Shown: positions 51,200 to 59,558 of the stretch, piece by piece
Layout: the number at the start of each line of letters is the position of its first letter
How positions within the stretch are numbered: position 1 is the first letter of the stretch
Assembly: GCF_025144465.1 (NCBI RefSeq)
Contig: NZ_CP083556.1
Span: 62,001 to 126,000, forward strand
Direction: 5' to 3'
Source of the DNA: Leisingera sp. S132
GTDB lineage: Bacteria; Pseudomonadota; Alphaproteobacteria; Rhodobacterales; Rhodobacteraceae
DNA length: 64,000 bases
Position numbers and translations under genes: made by a program
Notes under the pieces: model-generated
What the model saw: the letters and a program-made list of their open reading frames with translations, nothing else
The model's database searches: none
What the model was told of the DNA's origin: nothing

Positions 51200-51936
51200 C
51201 CTATGAAACCCGGACCCGTGCCAGGGTCGGCGTGCTGGTGCCCTTTACCAACACCAACCTTGAGGCCGACATGATGCTGATGCGCTGCCCCGGCACCACG
51301 GTGCATTTCCAGCGCCTGGGCGGCTATGACGTGGAGGAGATCCCCGGCGCCGGTCAGATGGCGGGGCTGGGGGCGTCGGATATCAGCCATGACCTGAGGA
51401 TGATTGCGGGGGTGCGGCCTGATGTTGTGCTCTATGGCTGCACCTCCGCGACGCTGACGCACGGGCCGGCGTTCGACATGGATCTGGCGGCGCGGATCAA
51501 GTCGGGCTCCCGCGCCCTTTCCCTGACCGCTGCCGGTTCACTGGTGGAGGGCATCCAAACGCTGGGAGCGGTGAAGATCGGATTTTCGTCGCCCTATCTT
51601 GGCGAGATCAACACCCAGGCGGTGGCGTTTCTGGCCGCCAACGGGATAGAAACCGTCAGATGCGCGGATGTGGGCCGCGAGCTGGGCAACTACGGCCAGG
51701 GGGAGCTGACACCGGACGAGGTGTTCGATCTGGCCTGCCAGGCGGACCACCCGGAGGCGCAGGCCATCGTGCTGAGCTGCACCGACATGCGCGCAGTGGA
51801 GGCGGTGGAGCGGATCGAGGCGCATCTGGGCAAGCCGGTTGTCACCTCGAACCAGGCGATGATGTTTTGCCTGATGCGGGCGCTTGGCCTGCCGCGGCAT
51901 GGCGGGCTGCCGGGACGGCTGTTTGACCGGCTCTAA
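51196..51936 (+). CDS. Asp/Glu racemase superfamily, maleate-isomerase/AMDase-like
   Basis: A 246-residue protein of the maleate cis-trans isomerase / arylmalonate decarboxylase branch. The two catalytic cysteines are Cys82 (VLYGCTSAT) and Cys195 (VLSCTDMRAVE), a pattern of maleate isomerase. The N terminus RARVGVLVPFTNTNLEADMM also fits. ATG at 51196 overlaps the aminotransferase stop and has GGAG upstream. The last gene of the hyuA operon. It may isomerise or racemise a product of the upstream enzymes. Confidence 0.85.
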   Translation: MTYETRTRARVGVLVPFTNTNLEADMMLMRCPGTTVHFQRLGGYDVEEIPGAGQMAGLGASDISHDLRMIAGVRPDVVLYGCTSATLTHGPAFDMDLAARIKSGSRALSLTAAGSLVEGIQTLGAVKIGFSSPYLGEINTQAVAFLAANGIETVRCADVGRELGNYGQGELTPDEVFDLACQADHPEAQAIVLSCTDMRAVEAVERIEAHLGKPVVTSNQAMMFCLMRALGLPRHGGLPGRLFDRL

Positions 51937-51953
51937 ACAGGCGTCTGTTTCAT

Positions 51954-51997
51954 CTTTGCAAAAATACTCCGGGGAGCGCGAGGGGCCGGCCCCTCGC
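51954..51997. repeat. Intergenic repeat with perfect hairpin between convergent genes
   Basis: TTTGCAAAAATACTCCGGGG at 51955-51974, identical to 9194-9213, followed by the perfect 20-bp palindrome GCGAGGGGCCGGCCCCTCGC (51978-51997). It lies between the convergent maleate-isomerase-like and MttB-like genes and is likely to act as a bidirectional terminator. Confidence 0.7.
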
Positions 51998-52007
51998 ACC
52001 CGTCCTA

Positions 52008-53546
52008 TCAAGGCTCGCCGGAGCCGATTTCTTCTTTACGCCTGGCCACATAGGCGTCCAGTTCCTCGCGGATTGCCGGATCCATCGCCGGTTGCTCATA
52101 ATCGCGCAGCGCCTGCTGCCAGAGGCCGGTCGCGCGGCTCAGCGCGTCCCTCGCACCTGCTGCTTCCCAGTTCTCGTAGTTTTGCCAGTCCGACAGCAGC
52201 GGGTGGTAAAACGCGGTCTCATAACGTGCCATCGTGTGTTGGGCGCCAAAGAAATGGCCGCCGGTGGGAACTGACTGGATGGCGTCAAAGCCCAGCTCAT
52301 CGGTGTCGAATTTCATCGGCTTCAGGAACTCGATCATGTTCTGGATGATCTCCACATCCAGGATGAATTTCTCGTAGGACGCGGTCAGCCCGCCCTCCAG
52401 CCACCCGGCCGCGTGGTAGACGGTATTGGCGCCGCCCAGCACCGCGCCCCAGGTCGCCATCATGGTCTCATACGCCGCCTGCAGGTCCACCGCGTTGGAG
52501 GCATTGGCGTTGGAGGTCCGGTAGGGGATGCCATAGCGCCGCGCCAGCTGGCCGCCGGCGATGTTGGCCTTGGCGTTTTCCGGCGTGCCAAAGGCCGGCG
52601 CGCCGCTGCGCATGTCGACGTTGGAGGTGAAGGAGCCGTACATCACCGGAGTGCCGGGGTTCACAAGCTGGGTCAGCACCACGCCGAACAGCGCCTCGGC
52701 GTTCTGCTGGGCGAGGGCGGCGGGCAAAGTCACCGGTGTCATCGCCCCCATCAGGGTAAAGGGCGTCACCGTGACCGGCTGGCCGTATTCCGCCATCGCG
52801 ATCAGCCCGTCGCCCATAGCATCGTCAAACAGCCGCGGCGAGTTGACCGAGATGATCGTGATGACGCCCGGGTCATCTTTCATTTCTTCCGGCGTCTGGC
52901 CGCGGGAGATTGCCATCATGTTTATCCCGTCCAGCGCCCGGCCGCGGCCAATAGCGGTGCAGTGGAAGCTGAGGTCGGCATAAGTGATGTTGGCGAGGTA
53001 GGTATCCAGATGCCGGTTGTTGGCGGGCAGTTCCAGCGGCGCGGTGACCTGGTTGCCGATCAGGTGGATGGCGTTGAAGTAATGCGCCAGTTTGATGAAG
53101 TTCTCGTAGTCGGTCAGGTTGCCGGAGCGCCGTCCATTGATGCAGTCATGCACGTTGGGCGGGCCGGCCACCAGGCCGAAGGTCACGTTATTGCCGCCCA
53201 GGGTAATCCGCTTGTCCCGGTTGCGGCCGGTCAGGGTGAACTCCGGCGGCACCGTCTTCAGCGCCTCTGTGATGATGCTTTCGTCGATGCGGATGGTTTT
53301 GGTATCGCGGTCGACGATGGCGCCCGCCGCCTCGAAAATGCCCATCACGTTTTCGCCCATCACCCGGATGCCGGCCTCGGACAGGATCCGCATCGAGGTG
53401 GCGTGCAGCTGGTTCATCTGCTCGGGGTTCAAGAGCTCAAACGCCGGATAGGTGTTTTTGACCTGTTGCCAGGGGAGCTGGTCGATACTGCCGCCGGAAC
53501 GGGAGGATTTTCCGCGGCGTCCGCCGCCGCGTCTGTCGCGTGCCAT
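52008..53546 (-). CDS. Second MttB-family (non-pyrrolysine) methyltransferase
   Basis: A 512-residue MttB-superfamily protein, distinct from the one at 6417 (only key family patches in common). It has a basic Gly/Arg-rich N terminus (about 1-20), HATSMRILSEAGIRVMGENVM (near 48-68), the patch PVTLPAALAQQNAEALFGVVLTQLVNPGTPVMYGSF, SGAPAFGTPENAKANIAGGQLARRYGIPYRTSN and a C-terminal GGHFFGAQHTMARYETAFYHPLLSDWQNYENWE. No in-frame TAG; no corrinoid protein adjacent. Upstream partner is the MmgE/PrpD gene, 29 bases away in the same direction. Substrate unknown; a quaternary amine is likely from family. Confidence 0.87.
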   Translation of the reverse strand: MARDRRGGGRRGKSSRSGGSIDQLPWQQVKNTYPAFELLNPEQMNQLHATSMRILSEAGIRVMGENVMGIFEAAGAIVDRDTKTIRIDESIITEALKTVPPEFTLTGRNRDKRITLGGNNVTFGLVAGPPNVHDCINGRRSGNLTDYENFIKLAHYFNAIHLIGNQVTAPLELPANNRHLDTYLANITYADLSFHCTAIGRGRALDGINMMAISRGQTPEEMKDDPGVITIISVNSPRLFDDAMGDGLIAMAEYGQPVTVTPFTLMGAMTPVTLPAALAQQNAEALFGVVLTQLVNPGTPVMYGSFTSNVDMRSGAPAFGTPENAKANIAGGQLARRYGIPYRTSNANASNAVDLQAAYETMMATWGAVLGGANTVYHAAGWLEGGLTASYEKFILDVEIIQNMIEFLKPMKFDTDELGFDAIQSVPTGGHFFGAQHTMARYETAFYHPLLSDWQNYENWEAAGARDALSRATGLWQQALRDYEQPAMDPAIREELDAYVARRKEEIGSGEP

Positions 53547-53575
53547 GTGTCTGTCTTTCTGGTCAGGTTGGTGGC

Positions 53576-54928
53576 TTAGTTTTCGGGCGCGTCATAGATG
53601 AGACGGCCAAGATCGGAGAATTTGCTGCCTTCATTGGTGAAACCCAGCACCGCTTCACGGATGGCGCCGGCGCGGGTCTCGCCCAGCGAAGGCGTGGCGA
53701 ATTCCATGAACTTCCGCACGATATCGTCCTGCGAGAACGGCGCCTCGGGGCCGCCGCGGGCGTGAACGTCTCCGGTTTCGAACACGCGCCCGTCGGTCAG
53801 CGTCACCACCACATCGGCCACCCGGCAGGCCGGGAAGCGGGCGGAGTGGCGCGCGGCCTCTGCCACGGTGATGCGTTTGTGGATCGAGGCCACCAGCGGA
53901 TCGGCAAGGGCGGAGCCGGAGATGTGCTCGACCCCGATCCGCCCGTATGCGGCCTGAATGGCAACTGCAAAGCCCAGTGAATACTGCGCCTGGCTGGTGG
54001 TGGAGGGGAGGCCCGGATAAAGGCAGGCGCTTTCGTGGAAAGTATTGATGTGGATCCTGGCGATCTGTTCATGGTTCAGGCTGTTCTCCAGCATCACCTG
54101 CCGCACGGCGTCGATCGGCGCATGGGCCCAGCGGCAGATCGGATAGGGCTTCACATACTGGTGCTCCATCTGCCAGAAGCTGCCGAGGTCTTCCCAGTGC
54201 GGGACCACCCTGTCTTCCTCGATGGTGATAGCGGGCGCGCCGGTGAAGCCCTTTTCCGCCAGCACAGCCGCCGACATGCCGGCCATCGCGCCCCAGCCGG
54301 AGCCGTCGTGCAGCATCGTGGGGTTGGCGATTTCGCGCATCATCTGGCTGCGGGGGCCGTGGAATTCGGCGATCCCCAGCGCCTGGCGCAGCTGATCCCG
54401 GCTGAGGCCGCGCATCCGGGCCGCAATTGCCGCCACGCCGAGCGCGTTCCAGGCGCCGGAGGTGTGGTAATCACTGACGGTTGCATGCAGCGACAGCGCC
54501 GCGCGGCCTGCCAGCTCATACCCGAGCGTGGTGATCACCAGCGCCTCAGGCCCGGAGAAATCCGGTACCGTTTCCGCCAAGGCCGCAATCGCCGGGATCA
54601 CGACAACACCGATATGGCCCTTGGTCGGGTAATAGCCGTCGTGGCCGTCCAGATTATCGGTGGCGGTGGCTGCGGCATATGCGGCGCCGGCGACGCTGAC
54701 CTTGCGGCCATCGAACATCATCCGCGCAGTCAGACCGTCTTCGCCGCAGCCATAAAGCGCGACCGCGGTTTCGCGGGCGATGCGCCCGGCTTCCATCGGG
54801 GTGGCGCCGATGGTGATGCCCAGCGTGTCCAGGAACATCAGCGCCGCAGCCTTGCGGGTGGTTTCCGGCAGATCACCGGAGGAAAGGCCAAATGTGAAAT
54901 CGGCGGCGCGGTCAAACGTGGCTGTCAT
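53576..54928 (-). CDS. MmgE/PrpD-family protein
   Basis: A 450-residue protein of the MmgE/PrpD fold, which includes 2-methylcitrate dehydratase, cis-aconitate decarboxylase and iminodisuccinate-epimerase-type enzymes. Family segments are LMFLDTLGITIGATP (about 30-44), ATDNLDGHDGYYPTKGHIGVVVIPA (near 88-112; the HxGxxxxPA motif) and KPYPICRWAHAPIDA (near 265-279). It is first in a two-gene unit with the second MttB gene. It probably dehydrates or epimerises a carboxylic acid, but a specific substrate cannot be read from the sequence. Confidence 0.9.
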   Translation of the reverse strand: MTATFDRAADFTFGLSSGDLPETTRKAAALMFLDTLGITIGATPMEAGRIARETAVALYGCGEDGLTARMMFDGRKVSVAGAAYAAATATDNLDGHDGYYPTKGHIGVVVIPAIAALAETVPDFSGPEALVITTLGYELAGRAALSLHATVSDYHTSGAWNALGVAAIAARMRGLSRDQLRQALGIAEFHGPRSQMMREIANPTMLHDGSGWGAMAGMSAAVLAEKGFTGAPAITIEEDRVVPHWEDLGSFWQMEHQYVKPYPICRWAHAPIDAVRQVMLENSLNHEQIARIHINTFHESACLYPGLPSTTSQAQYSLGFAVAIQAAYGRIGVEHISGSALADPLVASIHKRITVAEAARHSARFPACRVADVVVTLTDGRVFETGDVHARGGPEAPFSQDDIVRKFMEFATPSLGETRAGAIREAVLGFTNEGSKFSDLGRLIYDAPEN

Positions 54929-55135
54929 GTCAGGCGGTCCATATGGGGGCTTTGGCCAAAGCCTAGGGGCAGCCGCCGCAGGTGACCCGCAAATAAACCG
55001 GGGTCATAGGGCCGTTTTATTTCGTGAAATGCGCGCCAGGCGTCGCTTTCTGACCCTCCCAGGGCGTGATCCCTTTGGAATTGCAGCTCAATCCATTGCA
55101 TGGGAACATGGCCCTGAAACCGCCAGCGGACCCGT

Positions 55136-56026
55136 TTGATGAAGAATCTGCCCCACCTGACATTCCTGCGCTCTTTTGAGGCGGCCGCGCGCTATCTTAG
55201 CTTTACCTCGGCAGCGGATGAGCTGAACTGCACCCAATCGGCGGTGTCAAACCACGTGCGCAGCCTGGAGGAGTTCATCGGCCGGCCGCTGTTCGTGCGC
55301 CATCCGCGGTCGCTGTCGCTGACCGATGTGGGCGAGGCCTATCTGCCTTCGGTCCGCCACGCCCTGCAGGAGATTGATTCCGCCACCCAGCTGTTGATCT
55401 CGCAAAGCCACAAGCGGGAGGTTGTGATCTCCTGCCCGGTCAGCCTGGCGGAGCGCTGGCTCTTGAAGGTGATCGAGGGGTTTTCAGCGGCGCATCCGGA
55501 TATCGACCTGACCATCCACAGCACGATCTGGGTCGATGTGGAGACCAACGTCTCGGACATTTCGATCACCATCAACCACGTGGATGATGTGATGGGGCCG
55601 GCGGTCAAGCTGTGGGACGAAAAGCTGGCGCTGGTCTGTGCGCCCGGTTTCCAGGTTGCGGGCGAGGCCCTGACCCGGCCGGAACAGCTGGTGCAGGCGA
55701 AACTGATCCACATTCTGGGGCGGCCGGTCTACTGGGAGAAGATCGCCAAGCACTACGGGCTTACCGGCATTGAGCTGAAGGGGGGCTTGCAGACCAATTC
55801 CTCCAACATGGGGCTGGAATTTGCCGCCAATGGAATGGGCTGCGCGGTTCTGCCCAAATCACTGATCCGGTCCCATGTGGCAGACGGGCGGCTGGTGGAG
55901 CCGTTTGATTTCGACCTCGATTGCCCCTGGACCTATTTCGCCACCTTCAAGGACAAGGCGGCGACGCCTTCGGTCAAGCACTTCAAGAGCTGGCTGCTGA
56001 AGGCGGCAGCGGAGATGGAACTGTAG
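55136..56026 (+). CDS. LysR-family regulator, GcvA-like
   Basis: A 296-residue LysR regulator. Residues 3-62 form the helix-turn-helix (LPHLTFLRSFEAAARYLSFTSAADELNCTQSAVSNHVRSLEEF in part). The effector domain is about 88-290. It is divergent from the MmgE/MttB unit with a 207-bp gap and is the likely regulator of that unit. ATG at 55136; the upstream region is weak in ribosome sites. Confidence 0.9.
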   Translation: MMKNLPHLTFLRSFEAAARYLSFTSAADELNCTQSAVSNHVRSLEEFIGRPLFVRHPRSLSLTDVGEAYLPSVRHALQEIDSATQLLISQSHKREVVISCPVSLAERWLLKVIEGFSAAHPDIDLTIHSTIWVDVETNVSDISITINHVDDVMGPAVKLWDEKLALVCAPGFQVAGEALTRPEQLVQAKLIHILGRPVYWEKIAKHYGLTGIELKGGLQTNSSNMGLEFAANGMGCAVLPKSLIRSHVADGRLVEPFDFDLDCPWTYFATFKDKAATPSVKHFKSWLLKAAAEMEL

Positions 56027-56074
56027 GCCATCAGGGCTGCCTGCAGGCAGGATTGAATTCTGGCAGCCCTTCGC

Positions 56075-56094
56075 GTATATACGGTTATATATAC
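56075..56094. promoter_or_regulatory. Candidate toxin-antitoxin operator
   Basis: GTATATAC (56075-56082), GGTT, then TATATATA (56086-56093) form two AT-rich palindromes just 14 bases before the antitoxin ATG. AbrB-type antitoxins bind such inverted repeats to autoregulate. Confidence 0.5.
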
Positions 56095-56107
56095 ATGAGG
56101 ACTGCCA

Positions 56108-56332
56108 ATGATTGAGACCAAGATCAGGAAAGTCGGAAACTCCGCCGTCATCACCCTGACGACGGAGATGCTGACGATGCTGGACGCCAAGGAAGGCGAC
56201 ACATTGTTTGTGGTGCGCGGCGATGACGGCAGCCTGCGCGTGATGGCGCATGATCCCACGGTGGCGGAGGCGCTGGCCGCAGCTGAGATTGTGATGGACG
56301 AGAACCGCGATCTGCTTCAGGCGCTGGCGTGA
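56108..56332 (+). CDS. AbrB/MazE-type antitoxin
   Basis: A 74-residue protein with an N-terminal SpoVT-AbrB swapped-hairpin domain (KIRKVGNSAVITLTTEMLTMLDAKEGDTLFVV in part, residues 5-37) and an acidic C-terminal helix expected to bind and neutralise the toxin. Stop overlaps the toxin start (GTGA). Such modules stabilise plasmids. Confidence 0.85.
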   Translation: MIETKIRKVGNSAVITLTTEMLTMLDAKEGDTLFVVRGDDGSLRVMAHDPTVAEALAAAEIVMDENRDLLQALA

Positions 56333-56715
56333 GCACATACATCTGGGTGCCGCTGGCAGCGGTGACAATCTTTCACGACCGGCAAATCTCGCGCCATGGC
56401 GGTGCAGCGGGGATGCGCGACAAGGCTCTGCTGGAGATGGGCTGCGCCCGGGCGATGAACCTGGCGGCCTATTCCGATGCAGGCGTGGCGGAGGTTGCGG
56501 CGGCCTATGCTTTCGGCATCGCCAAGGCCCATGCCTTTGTCGATGGCAACAAGCGCACGGCCTTTGTGACCGCCGTGACCTTTCTGCGGCTCAATGGCTA
56601 CCAGTTCCGCCCGGACCCGGTGGAGGGCGTGCGGATGATGGAGGACCTGGCCACGGGGGGCGTGGATGAGGCCGCATTTGCGGCATGGCTCACGGCGGGG
56701 ATGGCGCCAATCTAA
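56329..56715 (+). CDS. Doc-type (Fic fold) toxin
   Basis: A 128-residue Fic/Doc protein with the catalytic motif HAFVDGNKRTAF (68-79), where the Lys of NKR marks Doc kinases that phosphorylate EF-Tu and halt translation. GTG start at 56329 overlaps the antitoxin stop. Pairing of a Doc toxin with an AbrB-type antitoxin is known. Confidence 0.85.
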   Translation: MSTYIWVPLAAVTIFHDRQISRHGGAAGMRDKALLEMGCARAMNLAAYSDAGVAEVAAAYAFGIAKAHAFVDGNKRTAFVTAVTFLRLNGYQFRPDPVEGVRMMEDLATGGVDEAAFAAWLTAGMAPI

Positions 56716-56772
56716 ACTTGCGCCTTACCTAGAAGCATCACGGTGAGCGTTCGCCCGGGCGGGAACGGAACA

Positions 56773-56792
56773 CGCCCGCCGTGGGGCGGGCG
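56773..56792. terminator. GC-rich hairpin after the toxin and DMGDH-like genes
   Basis: CGCCCGCC (56773-56780) pairs with GGCGGGCG (56785-56792) in the 123-bp gap between convergent genes. It has no T run but probably serves as a shared transcription end. Confidence 0.45.
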
Positions 56793-56838
56793 GACGCATG
56801 CCCGCCGCTGACGCGACGGGCCAACTGCTCATTCCTGA

Positions 56839-59256
56839 TCAGGCCCGCAGCCGCGCGCCTGCGGGGTCAAAGGCGGCGGCTTCCAGGATGCGTGCCTTGT
56901 GCGGCTTGCCGAGGATAAAGACCTCAACCTCATCTCCTGGCTTGGCAACGGCCGGGTTGGCGTACCCCAGCGCCAGCGATTTGCCGACCGAGTATCCATA
57001 AGCGCCTGAGGTGACACGGCCCACCGGTTTGCCGTCCGGAGTAAAGACCGGCTCGCCGCCCGAGGCGTCGGCATCGTTCACCGCGTCGATTTCGAAGGCC
57101 GAGAGCATTTCGCGCGGGGCGTTGTCCTTGACCTTCAGATAGGCGTCCTTGTTGAGGAAGTCCTTGTCCAGCTTGATGAGACCGGCCAGGCCAACCTCCT
57201 GCGGCCAGTATTCCTGGCTGTATTCGCGGCCCCAGGAGCCGTAGCCCTTTTCGATCCGCAAGCTCCCCAGCGCGCGGCCGCCGACCGGGCCGCCATCGAA
57301 CTCTGCCGCTGCGGCCAGCAAAGCGGAGTACAGCTTGACCTGGTCGTCCTCGGCGCAGTGCAGTTCCCAGCCCAGATCGCCGGTGAAGGAGACGCGGATT
57401 GCCAGGCATTCCACACCCGCCACGTCGATGGTGCGGGAGCGCATGAAGCGGAAGGCTTCGTTCGACAGATCCGCATTGGTCAGCCGCTGCAGCATGTCGC
57501 GCGACTTGGGACCGGCCACGTTGAAGCCCGCAATGCGGTTGGTGGCGACCTCGAAGGTGGTGCCTTCGGGCAGCTCAACCATGTTGAAGAAGCGCTGGTG
57601 ATAGCGTTCGGCCATGCCGGAGCCGACCATCATGTATTCGTCGTCCGCAACTTTGGTGATGGTGAAGTCGCCGGCCACGCCGCCGCGGACCGAAATCAGC
57701 GGGGTGAGGCAGGAACGGCCAATCTCCGTGGGCACCTTGTTAGCGACCAGCTTGTCGAGCCACTCAAACGCGCCCGGGCCTTTGATCACGTAGTTGGCGA
57801 AGTTCGAGATGTCGATCACGCCCACGTTTTCGCGCAGCATGTTCACTTCGCGGCCCACCGGCTCCCACCAGTTCTGGCGGGTGAAGCTGTTGGTGTCGGC
57901 GGTGCCAGGCGTGCCGGAGAACCACAGGGGGTGCTCCCAGCCGCAGTTGAGGCCGAATACGCAACCCATTTCCTTTTGCATCTCATAGGCAGGGCGCACC
58001 CGGGCCGGGCGGCCGGCGCTGCGTTCCTCGTTCGGGAAGTGGATGGCGAAGCGGTGGGCGTACTGATCCTGGACGCGGGCCTTGGTGAATTTCTTGTCGG
58101 CCCAGTCGCCAAAGCGCGCCAGATCCCAGGCGAACATGTCGTACTGCGGCTCGCCCTCGATCATCCACTGCGCCGCCAGCAGGCCCAGGCCGCCGGATTG
58201 CGAGAAGCCGGGGATGATGCCGGTGCAGCAGAAGTAGTTTTTCAGCTCCGGCACCGGGCCCCAGATGGCGTTGGAATCCGGCGACCAGATCATCGGGCCG
58301 TTGATCACCCGCTTGACGCCGGCGGTTTCGGCGCAGGGAACACGCTCGGTGGCGCGGATCACGTTTTCCATGATCCGGTCCAGATCGTCGGGAAACAGTT
58401 CGTGGGCAAAGTCCAGCGGGGTGCCCTCTTCGGCCCAGAAGCGCATGTCCTTTTCATAGGCGCCGATCAGGAAGCCGTTGCCTTCCTGGCGGAAATAGTA
58501 TTCGCCGTCGCGGTCGGCGATCGAGGGCAGGCGGCGGCCCAGATTGGCGACCTCGTCAATGCTTTCAGTGACGAAATACTGGTGCTCGGTTGGCTGCAAG
58601 GGCAGGGTGAGGCCCGCCATCGCGGCGACTTCGCGGCCCCAGAGGCCGCCTGCGTTCACCACCCATTGGGTATGAATGTCGCCCTTTTCGGTCTTCACGA
58701 TCCAGCTGCCGTCGGGCTGCTGTTCGGTGCCGATCACCGGGCAGAAGCGTTCGATCTGGGCGCCCATGGCGCGGGCGCCGGCGGCATAGGCCATGGTCAC
58801 GCCCGAGGGGTCGACGTTGCCGCCGTCGGGTTCGAACATGATGCAGCGGATGTCGTCGAACTGCGCCAGCGGGTGCAGTTCCTTGGCCTGCTCGCGGCTG
58901 ACCTCGTGGAAGTTCAGGCCGTAGTATTTCGCCTTGGCCTCCTGCAGGCGCAGCTGATGCTCGCGCTCTTCGGTCTTGGCAAGGTACAGGGATCCCGGTT
59001 GGAAAACGCCGCAGCCCTGGCCGGTTTCCTTCTCCAGCTCCTTGTACAAGTTCATCGTGTAGTGCTGGATGCGGGTCACGTTGTTGTTGTCGTGCAGCCC
59101 GTGGATGTTGGCCGCCGCATGCCAGGTGGAGCCAGCGGTCAGTTCATCGCGTTCCAGCAGAACCACGTCTTTCCAGCCGAGTTTCGCCAGGTGGTAGAGG
59201 ATCGAGCAGCCGACCAGCCCGCCGCCGATGACAACTGCCTGTGCATGGGTTTTCAT
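56839..59256 (-). CDS. Dimethylglycine/sarcosine-dehydrogenase-like flavoprotein with GcvT domain
   Basis: An 805-residue two-part enzyme. The N-terminal DAO domain has GGGLVG (11-16) for FAD and the covalent-flavin motif GSTWHAA with His46. The C-terminal half (about 430-800) is a folate-binding GcvT-like domain, GVIDISNFANYVIKGPGAFEWLD and FTGDLGWELHCAEDD included. Such enzymes oxidise dimethylglycine or sarcosine, passing the methyl carbon to tetrahydrofolate. It fits a betaine demethylation route as the step after MttB or Rieske action. ATG at 59256 is preceded by AAGGGAAC. Confidence 0.93.
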   Translation of the reverse strand: MKTHAQAVVIGGGLVGCSILYHLAKLGWKDVVLLERDELTAGSTWHAAANIHGLHDNNNVTRIQHYTMNLYKELEKETGQGCGVFQPGSLYLAKTEEREHQLRLQEAKAKYYGLNFHEVSREQAKELHPLAQFDDIRCIMFEPDGGNVDPSGVTMAYAAGARAMGAQIERFCPVIGTEQQPDGSWIVKTEKGDIHTQWVVNAGGLWGREVAAMAGLTLPLQPTEHQYFVTESIDEVANLGRRLPSIADRDGEYYFRQEGNGFLIGAYEKDMRFWAEEGTPLDFAHELFPDDLDRIMENVIRATERVPCAETAGVKRVINGPMIWSPDSNAIWGPVPELKNYFCCTGIIPGFSQSGGLGLLAAQWMIEGEPQYDMFAWDLARFGDWADKKFTKARVQDQYAHRFAIHFPNEERSAGRPARVRPAYEMQKEMGCVFGLNCGWEHPLWFSGTPGTADTNSFTRQNWWEPVGREVNMLRENVGVIDISNFANYVIKGPGAFEWLDKLVANKVPTEIGRSCLTPLISVRGGVAGDFTITKVADDEYMMVGSGMAERYHQRFFNMVELPEGTTFEVATNRIAGFNVAGPKSRDMLQRLTNADLSNEAFRFMRSRTIDVAGVECLAIRVSFTGDLGWELHCAEDDQVKLYSALLAAAAEFDGGPVGGRALGSLRIEKGYGSWGREYSQEYWPQEVGLAGLIKLDKDFLNKDAYLKVKDNAPREMLSAFEIDAVNDADASGGEPVFTPDGKPVGRVTSGAYGYSVGKSLALGYANPAVAKPGDEVEVFILGKPHKARILEAAAFDPAGARLRA

Positions 59257-59558
59257 GCGTCATGTTCCCTTGCCTGCGTGCCTGAAACAGCGCGCCCTGC
59301 AGGCCGGGGCGGGCCGCCAAATCCTTCCGGGCGACCCTAGCGGCGGCGGGGCTGGATGACCCGTGAAGAATTCAGACCCAATGGCCCCGGATTTGTTGGG
59401 TCATCGGAGGGCGGCTGGGACGCTCTTCTGTCAAATGCACTGCCTGGCCGATAGGCCGGGCAGTGCCCGACCCGCCGCCCACGGGGCGGGCGCTTCGCTT
59501 CCACCCCGCCGGGCCGGTCGCTGCCCTCAGCATAAACTTGCTGCCGGATTGAGAGACG
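59257..59558. other. Gap with hairpins between DMGDH-like and class V genes
   Basis: 302 bp without a gene. It contains an 11-bp hairpin (59439-59464, one G-T pair, GATA loop) and a GC-rich inverted repeat near 59475-59490, both probably at the end of the class V gene transcript. The promoter of the DMGDH-like gene should lie nearer 59257-59350. Confidence 0.5.
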
